From the NCBI GenBank assembly GCA_000244995.1, contig CM001438.1, positions 3,062,090 to 3,126,089 of the forward strand: a stretch of 64,000 nt of DNA, in the 5' to 3' direction. This DNA is from Burkholderiales bacterium JOSHI_001 (GTDB lineage Bacteria > Pseudomonadota > Gammaproteobacteria > Burkholderiales > Burkholderiaceae_C). Numbering within the stretch: position 1 is the first letter of the stretch; each line of letters opens with the position of its first letter. Positions 15,040 through 25,394 of this stretch are shown piece after piece. The notes beneath the pieces were generated by a model, which did no database searches, was not told where the DNA came from, and saw only the letters and a program-made list of their open reading frames with translations. A program made the position numbers and the translations under genes.

Positions 15040-17782
15040 TTTCGGCCCAGGAGGACAGGTACAGGGTCAGCTCGATGGCCTCGGGGTCCAGGGCCAGCGC
15101 CAGGTCGGTCTGGCCGTCGCGATCCAGGTCGCCGGCCCACACCAGGTAGGCCTTGGACTTCAGCAGCGCATACGGGTCGCCGGCCTGCGCCAGGTTGGCG
15201 TCTGACGTGTCCCCGACCGAACGGCCGAAGCTGCCGAGCAGCTGCGCGCGCGGCCCTGCGCGCAGCTCCAGGCCGAACCCGTCGCCCGCACCGGGGCTGA
15301 GCACCGGTACCAGCATCTCGGGGCCCGACGGGCCAGCCCGCAGCAGCACGTCGAAGTCGCCAGGTGTGTCGGGTCGCTGGCGCGGCCCGTTCGGCGCCAC
15401 CCAGGTGGGCACCGGCCCGGCCGTCAGCCATGCCAGTTGGGGGTCCAGCGGCAGGTGCGCCACAGCCTGCCCAGCGGGCCCGGCCGGTACCGCGCCCCGC
15501 GGCTGCCAGGTCAGGCGCTGCCCGGGCGCCGAGCGCGTGGGCGACACAATCGTGCGCACCGGCGTGGCGCGAAGCCGGCTGGGCCGCAGCGCGCAGCGGT
15601 CGGCGTCGCAGCTCAGCGTGAGCCAGGCGCTGCCGTTGCTGAGGTGGCTTCCCTCAACCCGCAGCGGCGCCGCCATGGGCCCCGCGGGGTAGAGCGGCAT
15701 CTCACCCTGGTGGTAGGGGCCCAGCGGCAGGGCCGTGAAGTGCTGGCGCTCGTCGTGGGCCGGCAGAGATGGCGCGTCGTCCGAATCGTCGCTTTCAACC
15801 TTGGGCAGGGCCAGGCGGGGTGCGCCGTGCGCGCAGGCTGCGTCCTGGTCGGCCGACAGGCGTTCCAGGTGAATCTTCAGCCGGCGGCGCCCGGCCATGT
15901 CCTGCCACTGGCCCGTCAGCGCCGAGGGCAATTCATCGGCCGGGTCACCCAGGTCCAGCGTCCAGCGCCCGGTGACGCGGCCGCCCACGGTTTCGCGCCA
16001 GCGGTGGGCTGCACCCTCGCGCACCAGTTGCAAGGCCTGCGGCGCCCGGGTGCCCTGGTAGGCGTAGCGCGCGGCGCCATCGCCCGCCACACACAGCACC
16101 ACCTCGGCGCGGCCGATCAGGCCGCGCCAGGCGCCGGCCATGCGCCCGGCCTCCAGGGCCAGGCGCGCGCGCTGGTCGGCAGCGCAGAGGCCCCAAGGGT
16201 CGTCCGCCGGCGTTGGCGGCCTTGCCGACCGGCAGTCCTGCGCCAGGGCCGACAGCACGGTGCGCCCTTCGGCCGTGCGGGCCAGCAGGGGCAGGTGGCG
16301 CTGCAGGCCGGCGATCCGGGCCAGCCCTTCGGGAGCGGTGGCCGCGCTGCGGTAGTGCTGCAGCACCCAGTCAATGGGCAGTGCGTCGCAGGCGCTGCCT
16401 TCCTGGTCCAGCTTGTGCTGCGCCCAGGCAAACCAATAGGCCGGCGGCGGCCCGACGAACTGCTGCTGCACCTGGGCACAGCCGCGCGGGCCGGCCAGCC
16501 GCGCCGCGTGCGCGACGAACGCGGCGTCAATGCGCTCGGCCACGCCGGGCCGGGTGGACAGGCGGCCCAGCACAAACCACGGTGCGGCGAACGGGTAGTG
16601 CTCGGCCTGCAGCAGTTCATATTGGGCGCGGCCGTCCAGCAGCCACTTCGCGCGGTTCACCACCAGCGCATGGTCCAGCAGCGCGCCGATGTCGCGTTCC
16701 AGCTCGTCCCGGGCCCAGGCTTCCGGTTGGTCGAACAGGGACGGCAGCTTCAGGGTGAGCACGATCACGCGCAGCAGGGCGTCGCGCCACAGCTGGCGCA
16801 GTTGCGCCTGCTCGGCAGCGTTCAGGCCCCCCCAGGAAGGGTTGGGCGTTTCGGGGTTCCAGCGCGCGCGCAGTGCAGTGGGAATGGCCACGGGCAGCCG
16901 CGGGTTGTAGCGCGGGTCGGCGGCCACCATGCGGATGAAGGCCGGCAGTTCGGGGTGACGGGGGCTGAGCGACATCAGCGCCTGCAGCAGTGGCAGGCAG
17001 CGGTCCGGGCCGCGGCCACTGCAGCCGGCGGCTTTCAGGTGCGACACCAGCATGGCCTCGATCACCGCGGCCGAAGCCAGGCCGCGGTCGGTGTCGCCGG
17101 CGCGCCGGCCAGCGCTGGGGTAGGCGCCGGGCTGCGTGCGCACGCAGCGCCCGAAGTCGCTGGGGGCTATGGTCTGGTAGCGGACCTGGTTTTCCATGGC
17201 CCACAGCATGGCTTCGTCGTGGTGCACCCGCCACACGGGCAGCGGCAGGCATTCCATGAAGGCCAGCATGCCGCCCGCCACCGGCGCCCAGTTCTCATCG
17301 ACGACGAAGTGCTTCAAGGACGCCAGGTCGCGCTGGTCGGGTGCCACCGGCCTGTCGATGCCGGCCTGCGGGAACCAGCGAGCCCACTGGGCCAGGATCT
17401 GCGACGGCCGCCGCATCGGCATCAGTTCCCAGGCGCCGGCCTGGTCGATCAGGCGCTCCTTGGCCCGGTCCGTCACGCTGCCGAAGGCCGGGGTGTGCAG
17501 CACGCGCGCCAGCCGGTGGCGGTACAGGGTGCGCCAGCCGGGCTGCACGCCGCCCGGGGCGGCCGGGTCCAGGCGCACCACGCGCGCGCTGCTGGCTTCG
17601 GCAACGATGGCGTCCAACTCGGCCTGCGTCAGCGGTGCCGCCGCGGTGGATTCAAGTGCCACGGGCGAAGTCACCTGCGCGGCAGCAGGCAGTTGAGCCC
17701 ACCCCACAGCCAACACGGCGGCGACACGGACGGCGGCTGCGCACAAGGTCACAAGGTCGAGTGCGCGCAGGACGGTGCGCAT
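14978..17782 (-). CDS. Very large exported protein of unknown family with a C-terminal FG-GAP-like motif
   Basis: About 934 residues from the ATG at 17782, chosen because it begins a plausible signal sequence (long hydrophobic stretch ending in LPAAAQ); no clear ribosome site is seen, and ATGs at 17815 or 17830 are possible. The middle is helical and cysteine-containing and does not match a family I know. Near the C-terminus, DLDRDGQTDLALALD is a calcium-binding FG-GAP/dockerin-like loop, which suggests an extracellular or periplasmic beta-rich end. The final 62 bases overlap the longest form of the Kelch gene, so the two are probably translated together. Likely a secreted or surface protein; no function assigned. 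Confidence 0.62.
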   Translation of the reverse strand: MRTVLRALDLVTLCAAAVRVAAVLAVGWAQLPAAAQVTSPVALESTAAAPLTQAELDAIVAEASSARVVRLDPAAPGGVQPGWRTLYRHRLARVLHTPAFGSVTDRAKERLIDQAGAWELMPMRRPSQILAQWARWFPQAGIDRPVAPDQRDLASLKHFVVDENWAPVAGGMLAFMECLPLPVWRVHHDEAMLWAMENQVRYQTIAPSDFGRCVRTQPGAYPSAGRRAGDTDRGLASAAVIEAMLVSHLKAAGCSGRGPDRCLPLLQALMSLSPRHPELPAFIRMVAADPRYNPRLPVAIPTALRARWNPETPNPSWGGLNAAEQAQLRQLWRDALLRVIVLTLKLPSLFDQPEAWARDELERDIGALLDHALVVNRAKWLLDGRAQYELLQAEHYPFAAPWFVLGRLSTRPGVAERIDAAFVAHAARLAGPRGCAQVQQQFVGPPPAYWFAWAQHKLDQEGSACDALPIDWVLQHYRSAATAPEGLARIAGLQRHLPLLARTAEGRTVLSALAQDCRSARPPTPADDPWGLCAADQRARLALEAGRMAGAWRGLIGRAEVVLCVAGDGAARYAYQGTRAPQALQLVREGAAHRWRETVGGRVTGRWTLDLGDPADELPSALTGQWQDMAGRRRLKIHLERLSADQDAACAHGAPRLALPKVESDDSDDAPSLPAHDERQHFTALPLGPYHQGEMPLYPAGPMAAPLRVEGSHLSNGSAWLTLSCDADRCALRPSRLRATPVRTIVSPTRSAPGQRLTWQPRGAVPAGPAGQAVAHLPLDPQLAWLTAGPVPTWVAPNGPRQRPDTPGDFDVLLRAGPSGPEMLVPVLSPGAGDGFGLELRAGPRAQLLGSFGRSVGDTSDANLAQAGDPYALLKSKAYLVWAGDLDRDGQTDLALALDPEAIELTLYLSSWAENGALVGLAGTFKMERSRAPR

Positions 17783-18146
17783 GCGGGGCGGCAGCTTGAA
17801 TGGTCTTGAACGCATCCAGGAACCAAGCATCGGAAATAACTGTTCAATGTGGCGTCCCATCGTCGCAGCGACGGAGGTCTGCGTGGGCAATGCCTTCGAT
17901 GGTAGCCAGCGATCCGGGGCCGATCGTGCTGACTGGCGCCTGTCGAGAAGAAGGTCGCGGATTCCAACCGCACAGCGGCCCGAAGTGCGCATGTCTTCGC
18001 AGGCGTGAAGTCCTGCGCAGTCAGGCGCACTCGGCACGACGGGTGCACGCTCAGCGGCGAATAGCATCCTGTGCACACTTCCATGCCGGGCGGCGCGCCT
18101 TCCCGACATCGGCGCCAAAGGCTCTTTCAGACGGTCGAGGGAAACC

Positions 18147-18698
18147 ATGCGTCATTCGCTCTCCATCCATGCACGACGTTTGGCCCTGGGTGCCAGCGTT
18201 GTGCTTCTTCCGGTGCTGGCCTCTGCGCAGCAGGTCTATCGCATCGTCGGGCCTGACGGCAAGGTCACCTACAGCGACGCGCCCCCACCGGTGGCGTCCG
18301 CAGGAAAGAGCCAGACGCTCGCCGACATCGCTGCACGCGCGCCGTCGGCTGGCGCGCGCCCGGTGCTGCGCAAGGGACAGTGGGAACTCAGTCGCAGCTT
18401 CACCTACCAGGGTTCCGAACAGCCGGTGGTGGTGACGAAGTGCACCGATCCGCTGGCCAAGATGGAGTTCTGGCAGGCGACCCTGGGCAAGGTGGGCTGC
18501 AGGTACGAGCCCACCAGCCAGTCGGGCAGCCGCTATACCCAGATGTCGAGTTGTACCGTGGGAAGCCTCACCCGGCAGTACCGCAAGACACTGAACGTCC
18601 AGGGCGACGCAGCCTACACGCTGGAGGAGAACGCCTCGGGCGGCGGCCAGCCGGAGATGTCAAGCGTGACGAAGGGGCGCCGACTGGGCGACTGCTGA
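18147..18698 (+). CDS. Secreted protein with DUF4124-like N-terminus and DUF3617-like C-terminus
   Basis: A 183-residue precursor. After a signal peptide (ALGASVVLLPVLASA) comes the short DUF4124 motif QQVYRIVGPDGKVTYSDAPP, then from about residue 73 a DUF3617-type domain: GQWELSRSFTYQGSEQPVVV, then TKCTDP, with the DUF3617 cysteines. Both domains are common in proteobacterial periplasmic proteins but are usually on separate polypeptides. GAGGGA lies about five bases upstream of the ATG. It is divergent from the large exported protein, with about 360 bases between starts; that gap shows no obvious operator. Confidence 0.7.
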   Translation: MRHSLSIHARRLALGASVVLLPVLASAQQVYRIVGPDGKVTYSDAPPPVASAGKSQTLADIAARAPSAGARPVLRKGQWELSRSFTYQGSEQPVVVTKCTDPLAKMEFWQATLGKVGCRYEPTSQSGSRYTQMSSCTVGSLTRQYRKTLNVQGDAAYTLEENASGGGQPEMSSVTKGRRLGDC

Positions 18699-18941
18699 AC
18701 GCCCCCAAGGGTGCAAAGTCGTCTGTCCGCCAAGCGAACAACCGGGACCAGGAGGTGGATACCGACCTTGCCCGGTGACTTGCCCTGCCCAACTGGCACG
18801 GAAGACCAGAAGGACGATGTTGGGTCGCCGGCGGTTCCACCGAGAAGCCAACGCAGTTGCTGTCCCTTCGGCTTGGGCGGCGGCGACATCAAACCTCCCC
18901 GCAGGGCGCCTGCAATTCAGCTCATTGCCCCACCACCAACG

Positions 18942-18964
18942 AAAACGCCACCCTGAGGTGGCGT
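18942..18964 (-). terminator. Rho-independent terminator of tRNA-Val
   Basis: On the minus strand an 8-bp perfect stem (ACGCCACC with GGTGGCGT) closes a four-base loop and runs into TTTTC. It begins 17 bases after the end of the tRNA gene, in the right orientation to end its transcript. Confidence 0.75.
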
Positions 18965-18980
18965 AAGTCGTCAATTTCAC

Positions 18981-19055
18981 TGGTGGGCGGTGCAGGGTTC
19001 GAACCTGCGACCCCTGCCGTGTGAAGGCAGTGCTCTACCGCTGAGCTAACCGCCC
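18981..19055 (-). tRNA. tRNA-Val (anticodon CAC), CCA encoded
   Basis: Read on the minus strand, the 75 bases fold as a normal cloverleaf. The acceptor stem GGGCGGT pairs with ACCGCCC. The D arm contains AGCTCAGCGGTAGAGC, the anticodon stem CTGCC/GGCAG encloses TTCACAC with anticodon CAC, and the T arm contains GGTTCGAACC. The discriminator is A and the 3' CCA is encoded. CAC reads GUG, a heavily used valine codon in a GC-rich genome. It lies downstream of dnaQ on the same strand and has its own terminator. Confidence 0.95.
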
Positions 19056-19121
19056 GGCACCTGGTCCGGGGCCTTGGACGTTCGGCGCTTTTGGCGCCCA
19101 GCGTTTTCGGCGAAGCTCGCA

Positions 19122-19847
19122 TTATGCCACAGCTGTTCCCGGTGCTGGCAAGACCGAACGCCAGACGGTCTTGCCGCCACTGGACTTGTCCAGTTCGCCC
19201 AGCACGCGGGCATGGGCGGCCAGTTCCTCGGCGCTGGGCGCGATGACGGGCAGTTCCAAGCCCAACAGGTCGCGCAGTTCCAACTGGGGCCCGCTGCCCT
19301 GGCTTTCGGTCGCGTCGATCACCAGCGAGTCTTGCCCCCGGGTGAGGCGGATGTACACCTCGGCCAGCAACCCGGCGTCCAGCAACGCGCCGTGCAGCGT
19401 GCGGTTGCTGTTGTCCACCTCCAGCCGCTTGCACAGCGCGTCCAGCGAGTTGCTCTTGCCGGGGAACATCTCGCGCGCCATCAGCAGCGTGTCGCTGACC
19501 TTGGCCACGATGCCGGTCACCGGTCCGCGACCCACGCGACGCAGTTCCTCGTTGAGGAAACCCACGTCGAAGGCGGCGTTGTGGATGATGATTTCGGCGC
19601 CTTCCAGGAACTGCACCACCTCGTCGACGCAGGCCGCAAACAAGGGCTTGTCGGCCAGGAACTCATCGGTCAGGCCGTGCACCCGCACCGCGTCTTCGTG
19701 GTTCTTGCGCTCGGGGTTGAAGTACAGGTGCAGGGTGTTGCCGGTGAGCCGGCGGTTTTCCATCTCGATGCAGCCCAGCTCGATCACGCGGTCACCGTTC
19801 TCCGGCGACAGGCCGGTGGTTTCGGTGTCCAGGAAGATCTGTCTCAT
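19122..19847 (-). CDS. dnaQ: DNA polymerase III epsilon subunit (3'-5' proofreading exonuclease)
   Basis: A 241-residue DEDDh exonuclease. The catalytic residues are visible: D7 and E9 in [10 protein letters not shown]94 in [10 protein letters not shown], and H152 and D157 in [15 protein letters not shown]. This subunit proofreads for the replicative polymerase, binding the alpha subunit through its C-terminal region. The ATG at 19847 overlaps the lgt stop codon by four bases, so the two genes are translationally coupled. The length is normal for DnaQ. Confidence 0.95.
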   Translation of the reverse strand: MRQIFLDTETTGLSPENGDRVIELGCIEMENRRLTGNTLHLYFNPERKNHEDAVRVHGLTDEFLADKPLFAACVDEVVQFLEGAEIIIHNAAFDVGFLNEELRRVGRGPVTGIVAKVSDTLLMAREMFPGKSNSLDALCKRLEVDNSNRTLHGALLDAGLLAEVYIRLTRGQDSLVIDATESQGSGPQLELRDLLGLELPVIAPSAEELAAHARVLGELDKSSGGKTVWRSVLPAPGTAVA

Positions 19848-20668
19848 GCGCCCTGCCCCATGGTGTTGTTGCCCCTGGCGCTGCGGCCGGCCCACCACCA
19901 CAGGGCCAGCCCCGCCAGCACCATCGGCACGCACAGCCATTGGCCGCGGCTCATGCCGAAACTGTCCAGCCCGATAAAGCCATCGGGCTCGCGGAAATAC
20001 TCGACGACAAAGCGCATGGCGCCATAGCCCATCAGGAAGGCGCCCGAGATGCGCCCGGTGGGCCGCTCGCGGCGGCTGTACAGCCACAGCAGGCCAAACA
20101 GCAGCAGCCCTTCCAGCGCAAACTGGTAAAGCTGCGAGGGGTGGCGCGGGAAGCCTTCGCCCGATTGCGGAAACACCATCGCCCAGGGCAGCGAGGGGTC
20201 CGCCTGGCGGCCCCACAGTTCGCCATTGATGAAATTGCCGATGCGCCCCGACGCCAGGCCAGTGGGTACGCAGGGAGCGATCAGGTCGGTCACCGCCAGG
20301 AAGCTGCGACCGCGCCGCCGCGCGAACAGCGCCATGGCGGCGATCACGCCGAGCAGACCGCCATGGAAGGCCATGCCACCTTTCCACACCGCCAGCACCT
20401 CCAGCGGGTTGGCCGCGTAATAGCCTGGTTTGTAGAACAGCGCATAGCCCAGACGCCCGCCCAGCACCACGCCCAGCACACCGAAGAACAGCAGGTCTTC
20501 GACGTCCTGGCGCGTCCACCCGGCCTGGGCGTTCCAGGGCTGGCGCACCCGCAAGGTGGCCAACCACATGAACAGGCCGAAGGCCATCAGATAGGTCAAC
20601 CCGTACCAATGGATCTGCACCGGCCCCAGGCCCAGCGCCACCGGATTGAACTGCGGATGCACCAGCAT
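19844..20668 (-). CDS. lgt: Prolipoprotein diacylglyceryl transferase
   Basis: A 274-residue integral membrane enzyme that transfers diacylglycerol from phosphatidylglycerol to the lipobox cysteine of prolipoproteins, the first step of lipoprotein maturation. Landmarks include the FHGGLLG segment with H102, the Lgt signature [13 protein letters not shown] at 141-153, and RHPSQLYQ further on. Seven hydrophobic helices are evident. It forms a two-gene unit with dnaQ through an ATGA overlap, a combination common in Burkholderiales. Confidence 0.96.
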   Translation of the reverse strand: MLVHPQFNPVALGLGPVQIHWYGLTYLMAFGLFMWLATLRVRQPWNAQAGWTRQDVEDLLFFGVLGVVLGGRLGYALFYKPGYYAANPLEVLAVWKGGMAFHGGLLGVIAAMALFARRRGRSFLAVTDLIAPCVPTGLASGRIGNFINGELWGRQADPSLPWAMVFPQSGEGFPRHPSQLYQFALEGLLLFGLLWLYSRRERPTGRISGAFLMGYGAMRFVVEYFREPDGFIGLDSFGMSRGQWLCVPMVLAGLALWWWAGRSARGNNTMGQGA

Positions 20669-20786
20669 CGGCTCTCCTTGAGGACGAAGCCGGCATTGTC
20701 GCCGCTGTCGCGCGCGGCACTCGCCCGGCGTGCCCGCGTGACATACTTTCGGGCTGTCTTGTCCCTACCTCCACCAGAGCCGCACC

Positions 20787-22475
20787 ATGACCGGATTCAA
20801 CCGCCGCAGCAAGAACATCACCGAGGGCGTGGCCCGCGCGCCCAACCGCAGCATGTACTACGGCATGGGCTACACCGAGGGCGACTTCGGCAAGCCGATG
20901 ATCGGCGTGGCCAACGGGCACTCCACCATCACGCCCTGCAACAGCGGCCTGCAGAAGCTGGCCGACGCCGCCGTGCAGGGCCTGAAGGAAGCCGGTGCCA
21001 ACCCGCAGGTCTTCGGCGTGCCAACGATCTCCGACGGCATGGCCATGGGCACCGAGGGCATGAAGTACAGCCTGGTGTCGCGCGAGGTGATCTCGGACTG
21101 CGTGGAAACCTGCGTCGGCGGGCAGTGGATGGATGGCGTCATCGTCATCGGCGGCTGCGACAAGAACATGCCCGGCGGCATGATGGGCATCCTGCGGGCC
21201 AACGTGCCGGCCGTGTATGTGTACGGCGGCACCATCCTGCCGGGCAAGTACAAGGGCCAGGACCTGAACATCGTCAGCGTCTTCGAGGCGGTCGGCCAGT
21301 TCTCCGCCGGCAACATGAGCGAGCAGGACTTCTGCGAGATCGAACGCCGCGCCATTCCCGGCAGCGGCTCTTGCGGTGGCATGTACACCGCCAACACCAT
21401 GTCCAGCGCCTTCGAAGCCCTGGGCATGAGCCTGCCCTACTCGTCCACCATGGCCAATGTCGAAGACGAGATCCTGGCCAACATGAAACGCTGCGCCGAT
21501 GCGCTGGTGAACGCGGTGAAGCAGGACTTGAAGCCCCGCGACATCGTCACCAAGAAGGCGATTGAAAATGCAGTGGCCGTCATCATGGCCACCGGCGGCT
21601 CCACCAACGCGGTGCTGCACTTCCTGGCCATTGCGCACGCGGCCGAGGTGGCGTGGACCATCGACGACTTCGAGCGCATGCGCAAGAAGGTCCCGGTGCT
21701 GTGCGACCTGAAACCCAGCGGCCAGTACCTGGCCATCGACCTGCACCACGCCGGCGGCGTGCCGCAGGTGATGAAGATGCTGCTCAAGGCCGGTTTGCTG
21801 CACGGCGACTGCATCACCATCACCGGCAAGACCGTGGCCGAAAACCTGGCGGACGTGCCCGATGCGCCGCGCGCCGACCAGAAGGTGATCCGCCCCATCG
21901 ACATGCCGATGTACGCGCAAGGCCACCTGGCCATCCTGCGTGGCAACCTGGCGCCCGAAGGCAGCGTGGCCAAGATCACCGGGCTGAAAAACCCGGTCAT
22001 CACAGGGCCGGCGCGCGTCTTCGACGACGAACAAAGCGCCTTGGCGGCCATCATGGCCAAGAAGATCAAGGCCGGTGACGTGATGGTGCTGCGCTACCTG
22101 GGGCCCAAGGGCGGCCCGGGCATGCCCGAGATGCTGGCGCCGACCGGCGCGCTGATCGGCCAGGGCCTGGGTGAAAGCGTGGGCTTGATCACCGATGGGC
22201 GCTTCTCGGGCGGCACCTGGGGCATGGTGGTGGGCCATGTGGCGCCTGAAGCCTACGAAGGCGGCACCATCGCGCTGGTGCAGGAAGGCGACTCCGTCAC
22301 CATCGACGCGCACCAGCTGAAATTGCAACTCAATGTTGCCGACGACGAACTGGCCCGCCGCCGCACCCACTGGAAGCAGCCCGCACCGCGCTACACCCGC
22401 GGCGTGCTGGCCAAGTTCGCGAAGAACGCCGCCAGCGCCAGCTTTGGCGCGGTGCTGGACCGCTTCGAAGGCTGA
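20787..22475 (+). CDS. ilvD: Dihydroxy-acid dehydratase
   Basis: A 562-residue enzyme that dehydrates 2,3-dihydroxy-isovalerate and 2,3-dihydroxy-3-methylvalerate in branched-chain amino acid synthesis. Iron-sulfur cysteines are visible as C51 (ITPCNSGL), C124 ([10 protein letters not shown]) and the Cys of [16 protein letters not shown]. The C-terminal signature [11 protein letters not shown] is intact. Length and termini are normal for the family. It stands alone, divergent from lgt and convergent with the Trp-rich gene. Confidence 0.97.
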   Translation: MTGFNRRSKNITEGVARAPNRSMYYGMGYTEGDFGKPMIGVANGHSTITPCNSGLQKLADAAVQGLKEAGANPQVFGVPTISDGMAMGTEGMKYSLVSREVISDCVETCVGGQWMDGVIVIGGCDKNMPGGMMGILRANVPAVYVYGGTILPGKYKGQDLNIVSVFEAVGQFSAGNMSEQDFCEIERRAIPGSGSCGGMYTANTMSSAFEALGMSLPYSSTMANVEDEILANMKRCADALVNAVKQDLKPRDIVTKKAIENAVAVIMATGGSTNAVLHFLAIAHAAEVAWTIDDFERMRKKVPVLCDLKPSGQYLAIDLHHAGGVPQVMKMLLKAGLLHGDCITITGKTVAENLADVPDAPRADQKVIRPIDMPMYAQGHLAILRGNLAPEGSVAKITGLKNPVITGPARVFDDEQSALAAIMAKKIKAGDVMVLRYLGPKGGPGMPEMLAPTGALIGQGLGESVGLITDGRFSGGTWGMVVGHVAPEAYEGGTIALVQEGDSVTIDAHQLKLQLNVADDELARRRTHWKQPAPRYTRGVLAKFAKNAASASFGAVLDRFEG

Positions 22476-22494
22476 TGGCGGGCGCCACCGGCCG

Positions 22495-22896
22495 CTAGGG
22501 CAGCCGGGTATCTTCGTCGGTGGCGTGTCCGGTGGCGGGCTTGTGCATGGCCCCAAAACCGCTGGCCGCCTCCTTCTGCTGCTGGCGTTTGGCTTCGCGC
22601 TCGGCTTCTATGCGCTCGGCCTCGCGCTTGCGGCTGTCCTTGAACACCTTCACGCGGCTGTACTGGCGCGTGTTCAGGCCCAGCGCTTCCATCGACTTCA
22701 GCCGCCGGGCTTCCTTGCGCGCGTCCATCTTGTCCATCTCCCGCTGGCGTGTCAGGCCCATGGCATCGGAAACCTGCCACCACACCACCGCCAATCCAAA
22801 AGGCAGCAGCACCCACAGCCAGGACCAGGTGGCCACGGGATCGATATGCGTCAACTTCAGCACCAGCAGCAACACGCCGACGAGCACAAAAAACAT
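22495..22896 (-). CDS. Small Trp-rich membrane protein (TIGR04438 type)
   Basis: A 133-residue protein. The first 25 residues form a membrane helix (FFVLVGVLLLVLKL), followed by a tryptophan-rich helix WSWLWVLLPFGLAVVWW. A charged, lysine/arginine/glutamate-rich tail follows, probably a coiled coil (KREAERIEAEREAKRQQQKE). This layout matches the betaproteobacterial small Trp-rich protein family of unknown function. GGGGAA lies nine bases before the ATG at 22896; longer frames upstream belong to the divergent cytochrome region. It converges on ilvD with a 19-base gap. Confidence 0.78.
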   Translation of the reverse strand: MFFVLVGVLLLVLKLTHIDPVATWSWLWVLLPFGLAVVWWQVSDAMGLTRQREMDKMDARKEARRLKSMEALGLNTRQYSRVKVFKDSRKREAERIEAEREAKRQQQKEAASGFGAMHKPATGHATDEDTRLP

Positions 22897-23016
22897 CTTT
22901 GTTTCCCCAAGCCAGACCTTCGGCGCAAGGGCTGCGTCAACCAGCCGCCTAGAATTGCGTTGAGGGAACTGTAATCCACGTCCCCCAACCCGCTTTCGAC
23001 AGCCCGAAAGGAAATC

Positions 23017-23322
23017 ATGAAGAAGTTCGCCGCGATCATCGCCCTGGGTGTTGCCGCCATGGCCCCCGCCTTTGCCGACGCCGACCTGGCCGGCAAGAAG
23101 AACTGCCTGGCTTGCCACGCTGTGGACAAGAAGCTGGTCGGCCCCGCCTACAAGGAAGTGGCCGCCAAGTATGCCGGCGACAAGACCGCCGCCGCCAAGC
23201 TGGCCGACAAGATCATGAAGGGTGGCGTGGGTACCTGGGGTCAGGTGCCGATGCCCGCCAACCCCCAGGTCAACGCCGACGAAGCCAAGAAGCTGGCCGA
23301 CTGGGTTCTGTCGCAGAAGTAA
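23017..23322 (+). CDS. Small periplasmic class I c-type cytochrome (c551/c552-like)
   Basis: A 101-residue precursor. The signal peptide ends at AFA (residue 20); the haem site CLACH is at 30-34 and the axial Met is M79 in WGQVPMPANP. This is the pattern of cytochrome c551/c8, a soluble periplasmic electron carrier between the bc1 complex and terminal oxidases or reductases. A strong AAAGGAAA leader precedes the ATG, and a strong terminator follows, indicating a monocistronic and probably well-expressed gene. Confidence 0.93.
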   Translation: MKKFAAIIALGVAAMAPAFADADLAGKKNCLACHAVDKKLVGPAYKEVAAKYAGDKTAAAKLADKIMKGGVGTWGQVPMPANPQVNADEAKKLADWVLSQK

Positions 23323-23340
23323 TTTCTGCTAGGCCCAACA

Positions 23341-23367
23341 AAAAGCCCCGCACTGCGGGGCTTTTTT
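23341..23367. terminator. Bidirectional Rho-independent terminator between cytochrome c and acs
   Basis: AAAAGCCCCGCACTGCGGGG continues with CTTTTTT. A GC stem (AGCCCCGC with GCGGGGCT) is flanked by an A-run on one side and a T-run on the other, so it can serve both the cytochrome gene (plus) and acs (minus). Confidence 0.92.
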
Positions 23368-23411
23368 CATGTCCGCAGCGCCGGTGAAGGCGCCGCGGTG
23401 CCGGGTCCAGG

Positions 23412-25394
23412 TCAGAGGTTTTCTGACAGCTGGTCCAGGATGGCCGGGTTTTCCAGGGTGGAGATGTCCTGGGTGATGGCCTCGCCCTTGGCGATGCTGC
23501 GCAGCAGGCGGCGCATGATCTTGCCGCTGCGGGTCTTGGGCAGGTTGTCGCCGAAGCGGATGTCCTTGGGCTTGGCGATGGGGCCGATTTCCTTGCCCAC
23601 CCAGTCGCGCAGCTGCTTGGCAATGGCCTTGGCCTCGTCGCCGGTGGGGCGCGGGCGCTTCAGCACCACGAAGGCGCAAATAGCTTCGCCGGTGGTGTCA
23701 TCGGGGCGGCCCACCACGGCGGCTTCGGCCACCAGTTCGGTGCAGCTGACCAGGGCGCTTTCAATTTCCATCGTGCCCATGCGGTGGCCGGACACGTTCA
23801 GCACGTCGTCGATGCGGCCGGTGATGGTGAAGTAGCCGGTCTTGGCGTCGCGGATGGCGCCGTCACCCGCCAGGTAGTACTGGCCCTTGAAGTCTTCCGG
23901 GTAATAGCTCTTCTTGAAGCGCTCGGGGTCGCCCCAGATGGTGCGGATCATCGACGGCCAGGGCTTCTTCACCACAAGGATGCCACCCTGGCCCCAAGGC
24001 ACGTCCTTGCCGGTTTCGTCCACCACGGCGGCCTGGATGCCCGGGAAGGGCAGCGTGCAGGAACCCGGGATCAGCGGCGTGGCGCCGGGCAGCGGGGTGA
24101 TCATGTGGCCACCGGTTTCGGTCTGCCAGAAGGTGTCCACGATGGGGCAGCGGCCGCCGCCCACGTGCAGGTGGTACCACTCCCAGGCCGCCGGGTTGAT
24201 GGGCTCACCCACCGAACCCAGGATGCGCAGGGACTTCAGGTCGTAGCTCTTGGGGTGCACCGCGGCATTGGCCTCGGCCGCCTTGATCAGCGAACGGATG
24301 GCCGTGGGCGCGGTGTAGAAGACGCTGACCTTGTGGTCCTGGATCATCTTCCAGAAACGGCCCGCGTCCGGGTAGGTGGGCACGCCCTCGAACACCACTT
24401 CGGTGCCGCCCAGGGCCAGCGGGCCGTAGGTGATGTAGGTGTGGCCGGTCACCCAGCCGATGTCGGCCGTGCACCAGAACACGTCGTTGGGTTGCAGGTC
24501 GAAGGTCCAGCTGGTGGTCAGCGCCGCATGGAGCAGGTAGCCGCCGGTGGAGTGCTGCACGCCCTTGGGCTTGCCGGTGGAGCCGCTGGTGTACAGCAGG
24601 AACAGCGGGTGCTCGGCCTCCACCCATTCGGGCTCGCAGGTGCTGGCTTGGCCCTTCACGGCGTCGTCCATCCAGACGTCGCGCGCCGGGTTGAAGGCCA
24701 CCGCAGCACCGCTGCGCTTGACCACCAGCACCTTCTGCACGCTGTCGCATCCGCCCAGCGCCAGCGCTTCGTCCACGATGCTCTTCAGCGGCAACTGCTT
24801 GCCGCCGCGCACCTGGTGGTCGGCGGTGATGACCAGCTTGGCGCCGGTGTCTTCGATGCGGTCGCGCAAGGACTGCGCCGAGAAGCCGCCGAACACCACC
24901 GAGTGGGTGGCGCCGATGCGCGCGCAGGCCTGCATGGCGGCCACGCCGTCGATGGACATGCTGATGTAGATGATGACCCGGTCACCCTTCTGGATGCCCT
25001 GGGCCTTCAGCGCGTTGGCCAGCTGGCAGGTCTTGGCCAGCAGTTCGCTGTAGCTGATCTTGGTGACCTCGCCGCCGTCGGCTTCGAAGATGATGGCCAC
25101 CTTGTCGCCCAGGCCGCGCTCGACGTTGCGGTCCAGGCAGTTGTAGCTGGCGTTCAGCGTGCCATCCTCGAACCACTTGAAGAAGGGCGAATCGCTGCTG
25201 TTCAGCACCTTGGTGAAGGGCTTCTTCCAGCTGATGAGTTCACGCGCCTGGCGGGCCCAGAAGCCTTCGTAGTCGGTTTCGGCTTCCTTCACCAGCGCCT
25301 CGTAGGCTGCCATGCCGGAAACGCGGGCGGCCTTGGCGGCGGCCGGGTCGGGCAGGTAGGTTTTCAGCTCGGTGGGTCCTTCTGAGGCGCTCAT
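23412..25394 (-). CDS. acs: Acetyl-CoA synthetase (AMP-forming)
   Basis: A 660-residue adenylate-forming enzyme converting acetate, ATP and CoA to acetyl-CoA. Visible motifs are the P-loop [14 protein letters not shown], the adenylate-binding [12 protein letters not shown], and the C-terminal hinge and catalytic lysine region [12 protein letters not shown]. That Lys is the usual acetylation control site. Full length for the family. The leader GGAGACAAACC precedes the ATG, identical to that of the Bug receptor gene at 62194. It stands alone on the minus strand and shares the bidirectional terminator. Confidence 0.96.
   Translation of the reverse strand: MSASEGPTELKTYLPDPAAAKAARVSGMAAYEALVKEAETDYEGFWARQARELISWKKPFTKVLNSSDSPFFKWFEDGTLNASYNCLDRNVERGLGDKVAIIFEADGGEVTKISYSELLAKTCQLANALKAQGIQKGDRVIIYISMSIDGVAAMQACARIGATHSVVFGGFSAQSLRDRIEDTGAKLVITADHQVRGGKQLPLKSIVDEALALGGCDSVQKVLVVKRSGAAVAFNPARDVWMDDAVKGQASTCEPEWVEAEHPLFLLYTSGSTGKPKGVQHSTGGYLLHAALTTSWTFDLQPNDVFWCTADIGWVTGHTYITYGPLALGGTEVVFEGVPTYPDAGRFWKMIQDHKVSVFYTAPTAIRSLIKAAEANAAVHPKSYDLKSLRILGSVGEPINPAAWEWYHLHVGGGRCPIVDTFWQTETGGHMITPLPGATPLIPGSCTLPFPGIQAAVVDETGKDVPWGQGGILVVKKPWPSMIRTIWGDPERFKKSYYPEDFKGQYYLAGDGAIRDAKTGYFTITGRIDDVLNVSGHRMGTMEIESALVSCTELVAEAAVVGRPDDTTGEAICAFVVLKRPRPTGDEAKAIAKQLRDWVGKEIGPIAKPKDIRFGDNLPKTRSGKIMRRLLRSIAKGEAITQDISTLENPAILDQLSENL

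Noticed and set aside
18699-18941. Possible integrase remnant or attachment site next to tRNA-Val
   Set aside because: No integrase motif, no repeat of the tRNA 3' end and no mobile gene were found nearby; only a terminator is supported.
19848-22556. Minus-strand open frame running from inside ilvD into dnaQ, which could suggest a giant fusion
   Set aside because: Only the last 241 codons carry DnaQ motifs. The rest is antisense to ilvD and out of frame with lgt, both of which are clearly real.
23017-23322. Cytochrome c as subunit of a larger oxidase cluster
   Set aside because: Neighbours are the Trp-rich protein and acs on other transcripts, and the gene has its own terminator, so it is a stand-alone soluble carrier.
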